Assembly (NCBI RefSeq): GCF_051195255.1
Contig: NZ_JBNJLK010000008.1
Span: forward strand, 1-64,000
From: Falsirhodobacter sp051195255
Lineage (GTDB): Bacteria > Pseudomonadota > Alphaproteobacteria > Rhodobacterales > Rhodobacteraceae
Direction of reading: 5' to 3'
Length of the DNA: 64,000 nt
The notes beneath the pieces are model-generated. The model did not search any database. It had not been told where the DNA came from and saw nothing but the letters and a program-made list of their open reading frames with translations. The translations under genes were made by a program, and so were the position numbers. Of this stretch, positions 1-8,895 are shown piece after piece (the stretch's first letter is position 1; every line of letters starts with the position of its first letter).

Positions 1-10
1 GGTCGTCGGG

Positions 11-33
11 AAAACGATTCACCGGATCGTTTT
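11..33. repeat. 8-bp perfect inverted repeat at the window edge
   Basis: The arms AAAACGAT (11-18) and ATCGTTTT (26-33) are exact reverse complements around a 7-nt loop. On the plus strand the right arm ends in TTTT, so it could be a weak terminator for a gene left of the window. It could also be the end of a repeated element. The truncated context prevents a choice. Confidence 0.5.
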
Positions 34-310
34 CTGCTCCTCCTCACTCCCCAACTCCCGGCTCCGCTGCGCGAGCGACGCTTGCGATCGCGGTATCGCG
101 GTATCGCTGCTCGGACAGACTGCGTGGCCGCGGCGCTGTCGTGACGAACTTGTCCCATAGGGCATCCTTCCATTCCAACGAAAGGGTCGCACCATCAAAC
201 CGTCCGATCAGACACCTAAGACGCTTCTGAAAATCGCGCAAAGTGAAGGTGTGGTCATGAAGGATGGAGCCACGAAGAAATGGATCCTGCGCAAGCATTT
301 CTGACCTCTC
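34..310. other. Non-coding or relic stretch downstream of parE
   Basis: No convincing gene is seen. A minus-strand frame of 84 codons (44-298) starts 13 nt after the parE stop, but its product is basic, low in complexity toward the end and matches nothing I recognise. On the plus strand, 161-304 is open without an ATG at its start and ends in a plausible protein tail (TPKTLLKIAQSEG, then KKWILRKHF and a stop). The local base composition from about 140 to 300 is less GC-rich than the flanking genes. This may be a decayed gene remnant; that is inference only. Confidence 0.35.
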
Positions 311-2260
311 TCAGACGTCCAGCTCTTCCACGAATTTCGCGTTTTCCTGAATGTATTGGAAGCGCAGTTCGGGCTTCTTGCCCATCAGGCGTTCCACCAG
401 ATCGCCGGCCTCGCTGTCCTCGTCGATGGAGACGCGGATCAGCTTGCGGGTGGCAGGGTTCATGGTCGTGTCCTTCAGGTCCTTGGCGTCCATCTCTCCC
501 AGACCCTTGAAGCGCTGGACGTCGATCTTGCCCTTGCCGCCCAGACCCTTCTTCAGCCACTTTTCCTTTTCCACGTCATCGGCGACGTACATCCGCCGCG
601 CGCCCTGCGTCAGGCGATAAAGGGGCGGGCAGGCCAGGTACAGGTGCCCCCGGTCGATCAGCGGGCGCATCTGGGTGAAGAAGAACGTCATCAGCAGCGA
701 TGCGATGTGCGCGCCGTCCACGTCGGCGTCCGTCATGATGATGATCTTCTCGTAGCGCAGATCGTCCACGTTGAAGCGTGTGCCCATGCTGACGCCCAGC
801 GCTTCGCAGATGTCACGGATCTCGGTGTTGTCGTTCAGCTTGCCGGATGCCGCGCCAAGGACGTTCAGGATCTTGCCCTTCAAGGGCAGCAGGGCCTGCG
901 TTTCGCGCGACCGCGCGCCCTTGGCCGACCCGCCGGCGCTGTCGCCCTCGACGATGAACAATTCGGTCCCCGCGCGGTTCTTGGCCGTGCAGTCGGTCAG
1001 CTTGCCCGGAAGGCGCAGCTTCTTCGTGGCCGACTTGCGCTGCGTTTCCTTTTCCGCGCGGCGGCGCATCCGTTCCTCGGCGCGCAGCACCAGGAAATCG
1101 AGGATCGCCCCCGCCGACTTGTTGTCCGAAGCAAGCCAGTTGTCGAAGTGGTCGCGGACCGAGGCTTCGACATATTTCACCGCTTCTTCCGTCGACAGCC
1201 GGTCCTTGGTCTGGCCCACGAAGGATGGCTCCCGGATGAAGATGGAGATCAGGGCGCAGCCGCCGGCCAGAAGGTCATCGCGGGTGATGTCGGCGGCCTT
1301 GCGATTCTTCACCAGTTCCCCGTAAGCCTTGATCCCCTTCAGGATGGCGGCCCAGAAGCCCTGTTCATGCGTGCCCCCTTCGGGCGTGGGCACGGTGTTG
1401 CAATAGGAATGGATGAACCCGTCGCGCGCCGGCGTCCAGTTGATCGCCCATTCGATGCGGCCCGGAACGCCGAACTTCTCCTCGAAGATCACCTTTCCGG
1501 CGAAGGGACGCTCGGAATAAGTCGTGGTGGTGCCCAGCGTCTCGTTCAGGAAGTCGGCAAGGCCGTTGGGATACTGGAACGTGGCCTCGGCTGGGGTTTC
1601 CCCATCGTCGACGGCGGTCTTCCAGCGGATTTCGACGCCCGAGAAGAGATAGGCCTTCGACCGCACCATCTTGTAAAGGCGGGCGGGCTTCAGCTGCAGG
1701 TGGCCGAAGATTTCGGCGTCCGGGTGGAAGGTGACGGTGGTGCCGCGGCGGTTCGGGGCGGGGCCGACCTTGGTCACGGGCCCCTGCGGCACGCCGCGCG
1801 AGAATTCCTGCACGTAAAGCTCGCGGTTGCGCGCCACCTCAACCCGCATGCGGTCCGACAGGGCGTTCACGACGGACGACCCCACGCCGTTCAACCCGCC
1901 CGAGGTCGAATACGCCTTGTTCGAGAATTTGCCCCCCGCGTGCAGGGTGCACAGGATCACCTCCAGCGCGGACTTGCCGGGGAACTTCGGATGCGGATCG
2001 ACCGGGATGCCGCGGCCGTTGTCGCGGACGGTCACGGAATGGTCGGCGTGCAGTTCCACCTCGATGCGGTTTGCATGGCCCGCCACCGCCTCGTCCATGG
2101 AGTTGTCGAGCACTTCGGCCACCAGATGGTGCAGGGCGCGTTCGTCCGTGCCGCCGATGTACATGCCGGGCCGCTTGCGCACAGGCTCCAGCCCCTCCAG
2201 CACCTCGATGGAGGAGGCGTCGTAGGTTTCGTGGTTCTGGGAGAGCAGATCGTCGGGCAT
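311..2260 (-). CDS. parE: DNA topoisomerase IV subunit B
   Basis: ATPase subunit of topoisomerase IV, which with ParC decatenates daughter chromosomes and relaxes supercoils. About 649 aa, usual for ParE. The GHKL ATPase domain is at the N terminus (VRKRPGMYIGG, then LDNSMDEA and DNGRGIP), followed by the transducer domain. The TOPRIM region carries EGDSAGGSAK and MTDADVDGAH, and the QRFKGLGEM motif lies near the C terminus. I chose the ATG at 2260 because AAGGA lies 6 nt before it. The ATG at 2266 is almost touching that Shine-Dalgarno sequence. It follows a GST gene on the same strand by about 60 nt, and its ribosome site lies in a hairpin. Confidence 0.96.
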   Translation of the reverse strand: MPDDLLSQNHETYDASSIEVLEGLEPVRKRPGMYIGGTDERALHHLVAEVLDNSMDEAVAGHANRIEVELHADHSVTVRDNGRGIPVDPHPKFPGKSALEVILCTLHAGGKFSNKAYSTSGGLNGVGSSVVNALSDRMRVEVARNRELYVQEFSRGVPQGPVTKVGPAPNRRGTTVTFHPDAEIFGHLQLKPARLYKMVRSKAYLFSGVEIRWKTAVDDGETPAEATFQYPNGLADFLNETLGTTTTYSERPFAGKVIFEEKFGVPGRIEWAINWTPARDGFIHSYCNTVPTPEGGTHEQGFWAAILKGIKAYGELVKNRKAADITRDDLLAGGCALISIFIREPSFVGQTKDRLSTEEAVKYVEASVRDHFDNWLASDNKSAGAILDFLVLRAEERMRRRAEKETQRKSATKKLRLPGKLTDCTAKNRAGTELFIVEGDSAGGSAKGARSRETQALLPLKGKILNVLGAASGKLNDNTEIRDICEALGVSMGTRFNVDDLRYEKIIIMTDADVDGAHIASLLMTFFFTQMRPLIDRGHLYLACPPLYRLTQGARRMYVADDVEKEKWLKKGLGGKGKIDVQRFKGLGEMDAKDLKDTTMNPATRKLIRVSIDEDSEAGDLVERLMGKKPELRFQYIQENAKFVEELDV

Positions 2261-2267
2261 CGTCATT

Positions 2268-2300
2268 CCTTCCGGTGGCCCGCCATTAGACCACCGGAGG
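2268..2300 (-). promoter_or_regulatory. Hairpin overlapping the parE ribosome binding site
   Basis: Plus-strand arms TCCGGTGG (2271-2278) and CCACCGGA (2291-2298) are exact reverse complements, extendable to about 10 pairs with a bulge. In the minus-strand RNA the 3' arm contains the GGAAGGA that serves parE, so the folded form would hide the ribosome site. It lies right after the GST stop, so a role as a weak GST terminator is also possible, but no U-run follows. Confidence 0.5.
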
Positions 2301-2320
2301 AAGGGGTGGGCAAGCCGCCC

Positions 2321-2974
2321 TTACGCGGGCTCCGCCTCGCGCGCGGCCATCATCGCCTTGAAGGCCGGGCGGTCCTGGCATTTGCCAAGCCAAGCGCCAA
2401 GGGCCGGAAACTCCGCGATCAGCGCCGAATGGCCTTGGGCGTAGCGGACGCATTCGGCCATGTTGATGTCGGCCACGGTGAAGCGATCGCCCACAAGATG
2501 GCCGTGGCGGGCCAGATGGCGCTCCAGCACGGCAAAGGGGCGGCGCAGCTTTTCGGCGCAGATGGCGATGTGGGCCTGCGCCTCAGCGCTGTCTTCCTGC
2601 GCGCGGGTCTGCTGGATTTCCAGCGCGGGGCTTTCCACGCTGGTCGCGGCCATCAGTGTCCACTGGTCGGTCAGCGCATCCTCGGCCGGGGTCTGCGGAC
2701 CCAATGCACCCCCATGCACCTTGGCCAGATACTGCGTGATGGCCAGCGACTCGGTCAGGATCAGGCCGTCCTCCTCCATCACCGGGACCTGGCCCAGCGG
2801 ATTGACGGCCAGGAACTCCTCGGACCGGGTGTTGAAGGGAGCGTCGGCGGCCTGCGGATCGGCCAGCCGGTAGGCCTGGATCACCGGGACATGGTGGAAC
2901 GGCATCCCGATCTCCTTCAACAGCCAGAGGGGACGCGTCGCGCGCGAACGATAGACGCCGTAGATCGTCAGCAT
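2321..2974 (-). CDS. Glutathione S-transferase family protein
   Basis: Predicted cytosolic glutathione transferase of 217 aa. The N-terminal thioredoxin-like domain begins LTIYGVYRSRATRP, where the Ser/Arg segment lies in the position of the glutathione-activating residue. NPLGQVPVMEEDG and LTESLAI are the glutathione-binding cis-Pro and ES motifs. The C-terminal part is an all-helical GST domain. The ATG at 2974 has AAGGAG upstream at good spacing; a longer frame from 3001 exists but lacks a ribosome site. The substrate is unknown. It is divergent from a MATE exporter, so a shared role in detoxification is possible. Confidence 0.85.
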   Translation of the reverse strand: MLTIYGVYRSRATRPLWLLKEIGMPFHHVPVIQAYRLADPQAADAPFNTRSEEFLAVNPLGQVPVMEEDGLILTESLAITQYLAKVHGGALGPQTPAEDALTDQWTLMAATSVESPALEIQQTRAQEDSAEAQAHIAICAEKLRRPFAVLERHLARHGHLVGDRFTVADINMAECVRYAQGHSALIAEFPALGAWLGKCQDRPAFKAMMAAREAEPA

Positions 2975-3011
2975 GGAAAACTCCTTCGTCTGCAGGGGCA
3001 CCCAAGCATGA

Positions 3012-3037
3012 AGCGATCGCTACGAAAAGCGTTTTCG
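3012..3037. promoter_or_regulatory. Two adjacent palindromes between GST and MATE genes
   Basis: The 116-bp divergent spacer holds AGCGATCGCT (3012-3021, perfect palindrome) directly followed by CGAAAA-GCG-TTTTCG (3023-3037, perfect arms). Such paired dyads are typical of operators for dimeric repressors such as TetR or MarR family members. No regulator gene is adjacent, so the binding protein is unknown. Confidence 0.35.
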
Positions 3038-3090
3038 CTGTTCACAATCCGCCCGTCCCTTGGGCATAAGGCAGGGGAAGGAGCGTTTCC

Positions 3091-4434
3091 ATGTCCATGA
3101 CCAAAGCCGCCCATATCCGCGCCACGCTGGTGCTGGGTCTTCCCCTGATCGGCAGCAACCTCGCGCAGATGTCCCTGCATGTCAGCGACTCGGTCATGCT
3201 GGGCCGGTACGGGGTGCACGAACTGGCGGCGGTGGTGCTGGGAACGTCGCTGTTCTTTGTGACCTTCATCCTGGGATCGGGCTTTGCGCATGCGGTGATG
3301 CCGCTGGTCGCCTCGGCCCTGGGTCGCGGGGACGAGGCGCAGGTGCGCCGCGACACCCGCATGGGCCTGTGGCTGTCCATCGCCTATGGCGCGATGACCT
3401 ATCCGCTGTTCTGGAATTCAAAGGCGCTGCTGCTGGCGCTGGGGCAGGATCCGGACGTGGCACGGCTGGCACAGGACTTCCTGCGCATCGCGGGGGCCGG
3501 CATGATCCCGGCGCTGCTGGTCATGGTGCTGCGCAGCTACCTTGCCGCGTTGGAGCGGACGCGCATCGTGCTGTGGTCCACCCTGTCGGCCGTCGTGCTG
3601 AACATCGCCGTGGGCTGGCCGCTGATCTTCGGTCACTGGGGGATGCCGGAACTGGGTGTGCGCGGCGCCGCCATCGCCAGCCTGTTCGTGCAGACGCTGA
3701 ACATCATCGTTCTGGGCGGTTACGCGGCCTTCCTGCCCGCCCTGCGCCGGTTCGACCTGTTCGCCCGCTTCTGGCGGCCCGACTGGCAGGCGCTGGGGCA
3801 GGTGGCCCGTCTGGGCGTGCCCATCGGCCTGACCGGCCTGGCCGAGGCGGGGCTGTTTCAGGCCACCGCCATCATGATGGGCTGGATCGGCACGGTGGAG
3901 CTTGCGGCCCATGGCATCGCGCTGGAAGTCGCGGCCCTGTCCTTCATGGTGCATCTGGGCGTGGCCAATGCGGCCACGGTGCGGGTCGCCCGCTTCCACG
4001 GGCAGGGGGACAATGCGGCCATGCGGACGGCCGCGCGGGTGGCCATCGGCATCTCGGTTGCGGTGGGCTGCGTGGTGGTCGCCATCTACCTGACCTTGCC
4101 GCAGCAGATCATCGGGCTGTTCCTGTCCGAAGGAAAGCCCAACACGGCCACCATCATCGCCTATGGCACGGGCCTTCTGGCCATCGCGGCGCTGTTCCAG
4201 TTCGCCGACGCCATGCAGGCCGTGGCGCTGGGCCTGCTGCGCGGGCTGAAGGACACGCGCCTGCCGATGGTGCTGGCCGTCATCAGCTATTGGGTGATCG
4301 GGCTGCCCATGGGCTATGCGCTGGGCTTCCCCTTGGGCCTTGGCGGGCACGGGCTGTGGCTGGGGCTGGTGATCGGGCTGGCGCTGGCGGCGGTGCTGCT
4401 GATGACCCGCTTCTGGCGGTTCGCGCCGCGCTGA
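3091..4434 (+). CDS. MATE family multidrug efflux transporter
   Basis: Inner-membrane cation-coupled exporter of the NorM/DinF type, 447 aa, with about twelve hydrophobic segments in two similar halves. Family-like stretches are LGLPLIGSNLAQM at the N terminus and GVPIGLTGLAEAG at the start of the second half. The ATG at 3091 is preceded by AAGGAG about 10 nt upstream. It stands alone, divergent from a GST gene and 57 nt upstream of rpiA. Substrates cannot be read from sequence. Confidence 0.92.
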   Translation: MSMTKAAHIRATLVLGLPLIGSNLAQMSLHVSDSVMLGRYGVHELAAVVLGTSLFFVTFILGSGFAHAVMPLVASALGRGDEAQVRRDTRMGLWLSIAYGAMTYPLFWNSKALLLALGQDPDVARLAQDFLRIAGAGMIPALLVMVLRSYLAALERTRIVLWSTLSAVVLNIAVGWPLIFGHWGMPELGVRGAAIASLFVQTLNIIVLGGYAAFLPALRRFDLFARFWRPDWQALGQVARLGVPIGLTGLAEAGLFQATAIMMGWIGTVELAAHGIALEVAALSFMVHLGVANAATVRVARFHGQGDNAAMRTAARVAIGISVAVGCVVVAIYLTLPQQIIGLFLSEGKPNTATIIAYGTGLLAIAALFQFADAMQAVALGLLRGLKDTRLPMVLAVISYWVIGLPMGYALGFPLGLGGHGLWLGLVIGLALAAVLLMTRFWRFAPR

Positions 4435-4491
4435 TTGTGCGCGGGCGGTGCTTTGCCTATAAGCGGGGCACCCTGTTCCAGAGAGACCGCC

Positions 4492-5277
4492 ATGGCCGCT
4501 GACCTGTCCCCGATCGAAAAGGCGAAGTTCGCCGCCTCGAAACGCGCCGTCGATTTCGTGACGGACGGCATGAAGGTGGGCCTTGGCACCGGATCGACCG
4601 CCGCATGGATGGTGCGCTGCCTCGCCGACCGCGTGCGCGAGGAGGGGCTGAAGCTCACCTGCGTCGCCACCTCCACCCGCACGGCGGATCTGGCCCGCAG
4701 CCTCGGCCTGACGGTGGTCGCGCTGGAGGAGGCGCGCTGGCTGGACCTGACCATCGACGGCGCGGACGAGGCGGACGGGCAGCTTTCGCTCATCAAGGGG
4801 GGCGGGGCGGCGCTGTTGCAGGAAAAGATCGTGGCCACCGCGTCCGACCGGATGATCGTGATCGCGGACGCGGCCAAGCAGGTCCACGCCCTTGGCGCCT
4901 TCCCCCTGCCGGTGGAGGTGATCCCCTTCGGCTGGATCGCCACCGCCCGCCTGATCGAGGAGCATCTGGCCGCGCAGGACGTGCTGGGCCATGACATCCG
5001 CCTGCGCATGAACGGCGACCGGCCGCTGCGCACGGACGAAAACAACTACATCCTCGACCTGCATCTGAAGCGGATCGGCAACCCGCGCGCGCTGGCGCTG
5101 ATGCTGAACCAGATCGCGGGCGTCGTGGAAAACGGCCTGTTCATCGACATCTGCGACACGCTTGTGCTGGGTCATCCCGATGGCCGGGTGGAGGTGATCG
5201 CCGACGATGGCGCGCGAAGCGAGGGGCGCGTCGACATCGCCGCCTCGGCCAACATCTTTTCTGACCTCGGAGACTGA
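4492..5277 (+). CDS. rpiA: Ribose-5-phosphate isomerase A
   Basis: Interconverts ribose 5-phosphate and ribulose 5-phosphate in the non-oxidative pentose phosphate pathway. 261 aa. Active-site signatures are GLGTGSTAAWMV near residue 30, DGADEAD (catalytic Asp) and KGGGAALLQEK (catalytic Lys). An upstream extension to 4435 runs into the preceding stop region and is unlikely; the ATG at 4492 begins the conserved fold. The stop is 4 nt from the gor start, so the two are probably cotranscribed, coupling pentose phosphate flux to NADPH-dependent glutathione reduction. Confidence 0.96.
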   Translation: MAADLSPIEKAKFAASKRAVDFVTDGMKVGLGTGSTAAWMVRCLADRVREEGLKLTCVATSTRTADLARSLGLTVVALEEARWLDLTIDGADEADGQLSLIKGGGAALLQEKIVATASDRMIVIADAAKQVHALGAFPLPVEVIPFGWIATARLIEEHLAAQDVLGHDIRLRMNGDRPLRTDENNYILDLHLKRIGNPRALALMLNQIAGVVENGLFIDICDTLVLGHPDGRVEVIADDGARSEGRVDIAASANIFSDLGD

Positions 5278-5281
5278 GCCC

Positions 5282-6640
5282 ATGACCTTTGACTATGATC
5301 TGTTCGTCATCGGCGGCGGTTCGGGCGGCGTGCGCGCGGCCCGCGTGGCGGCGGGCGATCACGGCGCCAAGGTCGCGCTGGCCGAGGAATATCGCATGGG
5401 CGGCACCTGCGTCATCCGCGGCTGCGTTCCCAAGAAGCTGATGGTCTTCGCCAGCGAATATGGCGGCATGGCCGAAGATGCGCAGGCCTATGGCTGGGAC
5501 CTGGAGGTGAAGGGCTTCGACTGGACCCGCTTTCACGCCAGCCTTGAACGGGAACTGGACCGTCTGGAAGGCGCCTATCGCAACACGCTGAAAAACGCCG
5601 GCGTGCAGACCTTCGACCAGCGCGCGACGGTGGTGGACCCGCACACCGTGGCCCTGGCCGATGGCACGCGCATCACGACCAAGCACATCCTGGTCGCCGT
5701 CGGCGGTCGCCCCTTCGTGCCGGAGTTCGAGGGGTCGGAACTTGTCATCACCTCCAACGAGATCTTCCACCTGACCGCGATGCCGAAAAAGGCGCTGATC
5801 GTGGGCGGCGGCTATATCGCGTCGGAATTCGCCTGCATCCTTAACGGGATGGGTGTGGAAGCGCACCAGTATTACCGTGGCCACCAGATCCTGCGCGGGT
5901 TCGACGACGAATGCCGCAACCACATCGCCACCCACATGCAGGCGCATGGCGTCCACATCCACACCGGCCGCGACATCGTCCGGCTGGAAAAGGACGCGGA
6001 GGGCCTTCTGGCCACCGCGACGGACGGTTCGACCGACCGCTTCGACATCGTGATGTACGCCACGGGCCGTGTGCCCAACACCGAAGGGCTGGGTCTGGCC
6101 GAGGCGGGCGTGAAGATGGGCCTGAAGGGCGAGGTGGTGGTCGACGACTACAGCCAGACCTCGGTTCCCTCGATCTTCGCCGTGGGCGACGTGACCGACC
6201 GCATCGCGCTGACCCCCATCGCCATCCGCGAAGGCCACGCCTTTGCCGACACGGTGTTCGGCGGGCAGAAGCGGACGGCGGACTGGGACCTCGTCCCCTC
6301 GGCCGTGTTCACGCAGCCGGAATTCGGCACCGTGGGCCTGTCCGAGGAGGAAGCCGCGGCCAAGGGCCCGATCGAAGTCTACACCACCGCCTTCCGCCCG
6401 ATGCAGACGCTGTTTGCCGGGCGGCAGGACCGCGTGTTCATGAAGCTGGTGGTTTCGGCGCAGACCCGCGTCGTGCTGGGCTGTCATATCGTCGCACCCC
6501 ATGCGGGGGAAATGATCCAGCTGGCCGGCATTGCGGTCAAGATGGGCGCGACGAAAGAGGATTTCGACCGCACGGTGGCCGTGCATCCGTCGATGTCCGA
6601 GGAACTGGTGACACTGCGCAAGCCGGCCCGGACAACTTGA
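5282..6640 (+). CDS. gor: Glutathione-disulfide reductase
   Basis: FAD- and NADPH-dependent reductase that regenerates glutathione; 452 aa. FAD binding is shown by IGGGSGGVRAAR at the N terminus. The redox-active disulfide is in GGTCVIRGCVPKKL. The NADPH-binding motif is VGGGYIASEFA, and the C-terminal dimer domain ends in HPSMSEEL, giving the catalytic His-Glu pair. The ATG at 5282 lies 4 nt after rpiA. The ribosome site is poor, consistent with translational coupling to rpiA. Confidence 0.95.
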   Translation: MTFDYDLFVIGGGSGGVRAARVAAGDHGAKVALAEEYRMGGTCVIRGCVPKKLMVFASEYGGMAEDAQAYGWDLEVKGFDWTRFHASLERELDRLEGAYRNTLKNAGVQTFDQRATVVDPHTVALADGTRITTKHILVAVGGRPFVPEFEGSELVITSNEIFHLTAMPKKALIVGGGYIASEFACILNGMGVEAHQYYRGHQILRGFDDECRNHIATHMQAHGVHIHTGRDIVRLEKDAEGLLATATDGSTDRFDIVMYATGRVPNTEGLGLAEAGVKMGLKGEVVVDDYSQTSVPSIFAVGDVTDRIALTPIAIREGHAFADTVFGGQKRTADWDLVPSAVFTQPEFGTVGLSEEEAAAKGPIEVYTTAFRPMQTLFAGRQDRVFMKLVVSAQTRVVLGCHIVAPHAGEMIQLAGIAVKMGATKEDFDRTVAVHPSMSEELVTLRKPARTT

Positions 6641-6695
6641 TTTCCGGGGCCGGATGGCCAATTTGGCTGAAGCTTGAAGAAGGGAAGACGAGTTC

Positions 6696-7838
6696 ATGTC
6701 GAATGGCGGGCCGTGGGGCGGCGGCGGAGGGGGCGGACAGGATCCGCGCGATGACAAAAACCGGGGTGGCCGCAAGCCGGAGGGCAACGGGTCCGACATC
6801 GACCAACTGGTGAAGAAGGGCCAGGATCAGCTTCGGGTGATCCTGGGCGGGCGCGGTGGCCGCACGGGGGGCACGCCGCCCACGGGTGCGGGATCCGTTC
6901 CGCCCAAGCTGATCGTGCTGGGGGTCATCGTGGCCCTGGCGGTCGCGTGGGCCTTCGCTTCCATCTACACCGTCCGGCCCGAGCAGCGGTCGGTCCAGCT
7001 GTTCTTGGGGCAGTTCCAGAAGATCGGCCAGCCGGGCCTGAACTTCGCCCCTTGGCCGCTGGTCACGCACGAGATCGTGGAAGTGACGGGCGAACGCAGC
7101 ACCGACATCGGCAATGGTCAGCAAGGCGCGCTGGACACCGGGCTGATGCTGACGCAGGACCAGAACATCGTGGACATCGGGTTCCAGGTGGTCTGGAACG
7201 TGTCCGATCCGGCGGCGCTTCTGTTCAACCTTCAGGACCCGGCCGACACGATCCGCGCCGTGTCCGAAAGCGCCATGCGCGACATCATCGCGCGCTCCAA
7301 CCTGTCGCCCATCCTCAACCGTGATCGAGGCGCCATCGCGAACGAGCTTCTGGGCGCGGTGCAGGGCACGCTGGACACCTATGACGCGGGCATCAACGTG
7401 ATCCGCATCAACTTCGACCGCGCCGATCCGCCCGAGGAGGTGATCGACAGCTTCCGCGAAGTGCAGGCCGCCCAGCAGGAGCGGGTGCGTCTGGAAAACG
7501 AGGCCGAAGCCTATCGCAACCGCGTCACCGCCGGCGCGCGTGGCGAGGCGGCCCGGGTGACCGAGGGGGCCGAGGCGTATCGCGCGCAGGCCGTGAACAC
7601 CGCGCAGGGTGAGGCGAGCCGCTTCAACTCGGTCTACGACCAGTATGTGACGGCACCGCAGGTGACGCGCGAACGCATGTATCTTGAAACGATGGAGCAG
7701 GTCTTGGGCGGCATGAACACGACGATCCTCGACGGCGTGACCGGAGAGGGCGGGGTCGTGCCCTACCTGCCGCTGGACCAGTTCGGCCGCGCCCCGGCGC
7801 AGGCCCAGGCCCCGGCCGCACAAGGAGGAGCGAACTGA
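6696..7838 (+). CDS. hflK: Membrane protease modulator HflK
   Basis: SPFH/band 7 protein that with HflC forms a large cage around the FtsH protease in the inner membrane. 380 aa. A Gly-rich cytoplasmic N terminus precedes one membrane segment (about residues 71-91, PKLIVLGVIVALAVAW), then the periplasmic band 7 domain (from RPEQRSVQLF) and a long helix rich in Ala, Glu and Arg. The C terminus is Ala/Gln/Pro-rich. Its stop overlaps the hflC start by one base (TGATG), so the two are translationally coupled. Confidence 0.95.
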   Translation: MSNGGPWGGGGGGGQDPRDDKNRGGRKPEGNGSDIDQLVKKGQDQLRVILGGRGGRTGGTPPTGAGSVPPKLIVLGVIVALAVAWAFASIYTVRPEQRSVQLFLGQFQKIGQPGLNFAPWPLVTHEIVEVTGERSTDIGNGQQGALDTGLMLTQDQNIVDIGFQVVWNVSDPAALLFNLQDPADTIRAVSESAMRDIIARSNLSPILNRDRGAIANELLGAVQGTLDTYDAGINVIRINFDRADPPEEVIDSFREVQAAQQERVRLENEAEAYRNRVTAGARGEAARVTEGAEAYRAQAVNTAQGEASRFNSVYDQYVTAPQVTRERMYLETMEQVLGGMNTTILDGVTGEGGVVPYLPLDQFGRAPAQAQAPAAQGGAN

Positions 7839-8722
7839 TGGGACGCGCAATCTATGTCCTGCCGGCGCTGATCCTGGTGCTGGTGGCGGCCCTCTCCTCG
7901 GTCTTCATCGTGGACGAACGGGAAAAGGCGCTGGTGCTGCAATTCGGACAGGTGAAGGCCGTGCGCGAGGAGCCTGGCCTCGGCTTCAAGCTGCCGCTGG
8001 TGCAGGAGGTCGTCCGCTATGACGGCCGCATCCTGAGCCTGCAGACGCAGCCGCTGGAAGTGACACCGGCCGACGATCGCCGTCTGGTCGTGGACGCCTT
8101 CGCCCGCTGGCGCATCACCGATCTGGTGGAGTTCCGGGAAAGCGTCGGCAACGGCGGCATCCCCGTCGCGCAGGCCCGGCTGGAGCGGATCATGACCGCC
8201 GCCATCCGTCAGGTGCTGGGCGGCGTGAACTCCGACCGCGTCCTGTCCGAAGACCGGATCCCGCTGATGGTGCAGATCCGCGACATCGCGCGCCAGCAAT
8301 CCCAAAGCCTTGGGGTGGAGATCATCGACGTGCGCATGACGCGCACCGATCTGCCGCAGCAGAACCTTGCGGCGACCTATGCCCGCATGCGCGCCGAACG
8401 CCAGCGCGAAGCGGCGGACGAGATCGCCCGCGGCAACGAGGCTGCGCAGCGCATCCGCGCCACCGCCGACCGCGAGGTCGTGGAGGTCACGTCCAAGGCC
8501 AATGCCGATGCCGACGTGATCCGCGGTCAGGCCGACGCCGAACGCAACCGGATCCTGGCCGAAGCCTACAACCGCGATGCGGAGTTCTTCGCCTTCTCGC
8601 GTTCGCTGGAAGCGTATCGCACGGCCCTGCCGCAGCAGGGAAAATCCATCGTGCTGACGCCCGAGTCGGAGTTCTTCCGATACCTCGGTTCCCCCGAAGG
8701 GACGGCCCCCGCCGCGCCGTGA
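7838..8722 (+). CDS. hflC: Membrane protease modulator HflC
   Basis: Partner of HflK in the FtsH-regulating SPFH complex. 294 aa. The N-terminal signal anchor is at residues 4-22 (IYVLPALILVLVAALSS). DEREKALVLQFGQV begins the band 7 domain, followed by the coiled helical region QREAADEIARGNEAAQ. A GGAGG ribosome site lies inside the hflK end. A strong terminator follows 7 nt after the stop, so the operon ends here and degP has its own promoter. Confidence 0.95.
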   Translation: MGRAIYVLPALILVLVAALSSVFIVDEREKALVLQFGQVKAVREEPGLGFKLPLVQEVVRYDGRILSLQTQPLEVTPADDRRLVVDAFARWRITDLVEFRESVGNGGIPVAQARLERIMTAAIRQVLGGVNSDRVLSEDRIPLMVQIRDIARQQSQSLGVEIIDVRMTRTDLPQQNLAATYARMRAERQREAADEIARGNEAAQRIRATADREVVEVTSKANADADVIRGQADAERNRILAEAYNRDAEFFAFSRSLEAYRTALPQQGKSIVLTPESEFFRYLGSPEGTAPAAP

Positions 8723-8728
8723 TCCGAC

Positions 8729-8757
8729 AAGGCCGCCTTCGGGCGGCCTTTCCTTTT
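8729..8757 (+). terminator. Rho-independent terminator of hflKC
   Basis: AAGGCCGCC (8729-8737), a TTCG loop and GGCGGCCTT (8742-8750) form a perfect 9-bp stem, followed by TCCTTTT. It sits immediately after the hflC stop. Confidence 0.9.
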
Positions 8758-8895
8758 GCGATTGTTGCAATCTCTCACACCCAGTTGACGCGGCGCGACG
8801 GGTGTTTGCATTGCGCCAAACCCCGCCTAACTGCCATGTCATGGTCATCAGAGCGGATCTTCCGTTCCTGTCAGACACAACGAAAGGAATACGGG

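Noticed and set aside
40..298. An 84-aa minus-strand protein after parE
   Set aside because: Close to parE but no ribosome site and unlike any known family; the opposite frame looks as protein-like, so neither was called.
356..3100. A 914-codon open frame on the plus strand across parE and GST
   Set aside because: It is antisense to two clear genes, has a His/Arg/Gly-rich low-quality composition typical of high-GC shadow frames, and shows no family motif.
3418..5283. A 621-codon minus frame over the MATE and rpiA genes
   Set aside because: Shadow frame rich in Gln, His and Arg; the plus-strand genes here have catalytic motifs and ribosome sites.
8761..8895. A sigma-E or sigma-70 promoter for the DegP-family gene (TTGACG at 8785)
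   Set aside because: The -35 is good but no convincing -10 or RpoE-type -10 (TAAGA) lies at proper spacing, so no promoter feature was written.
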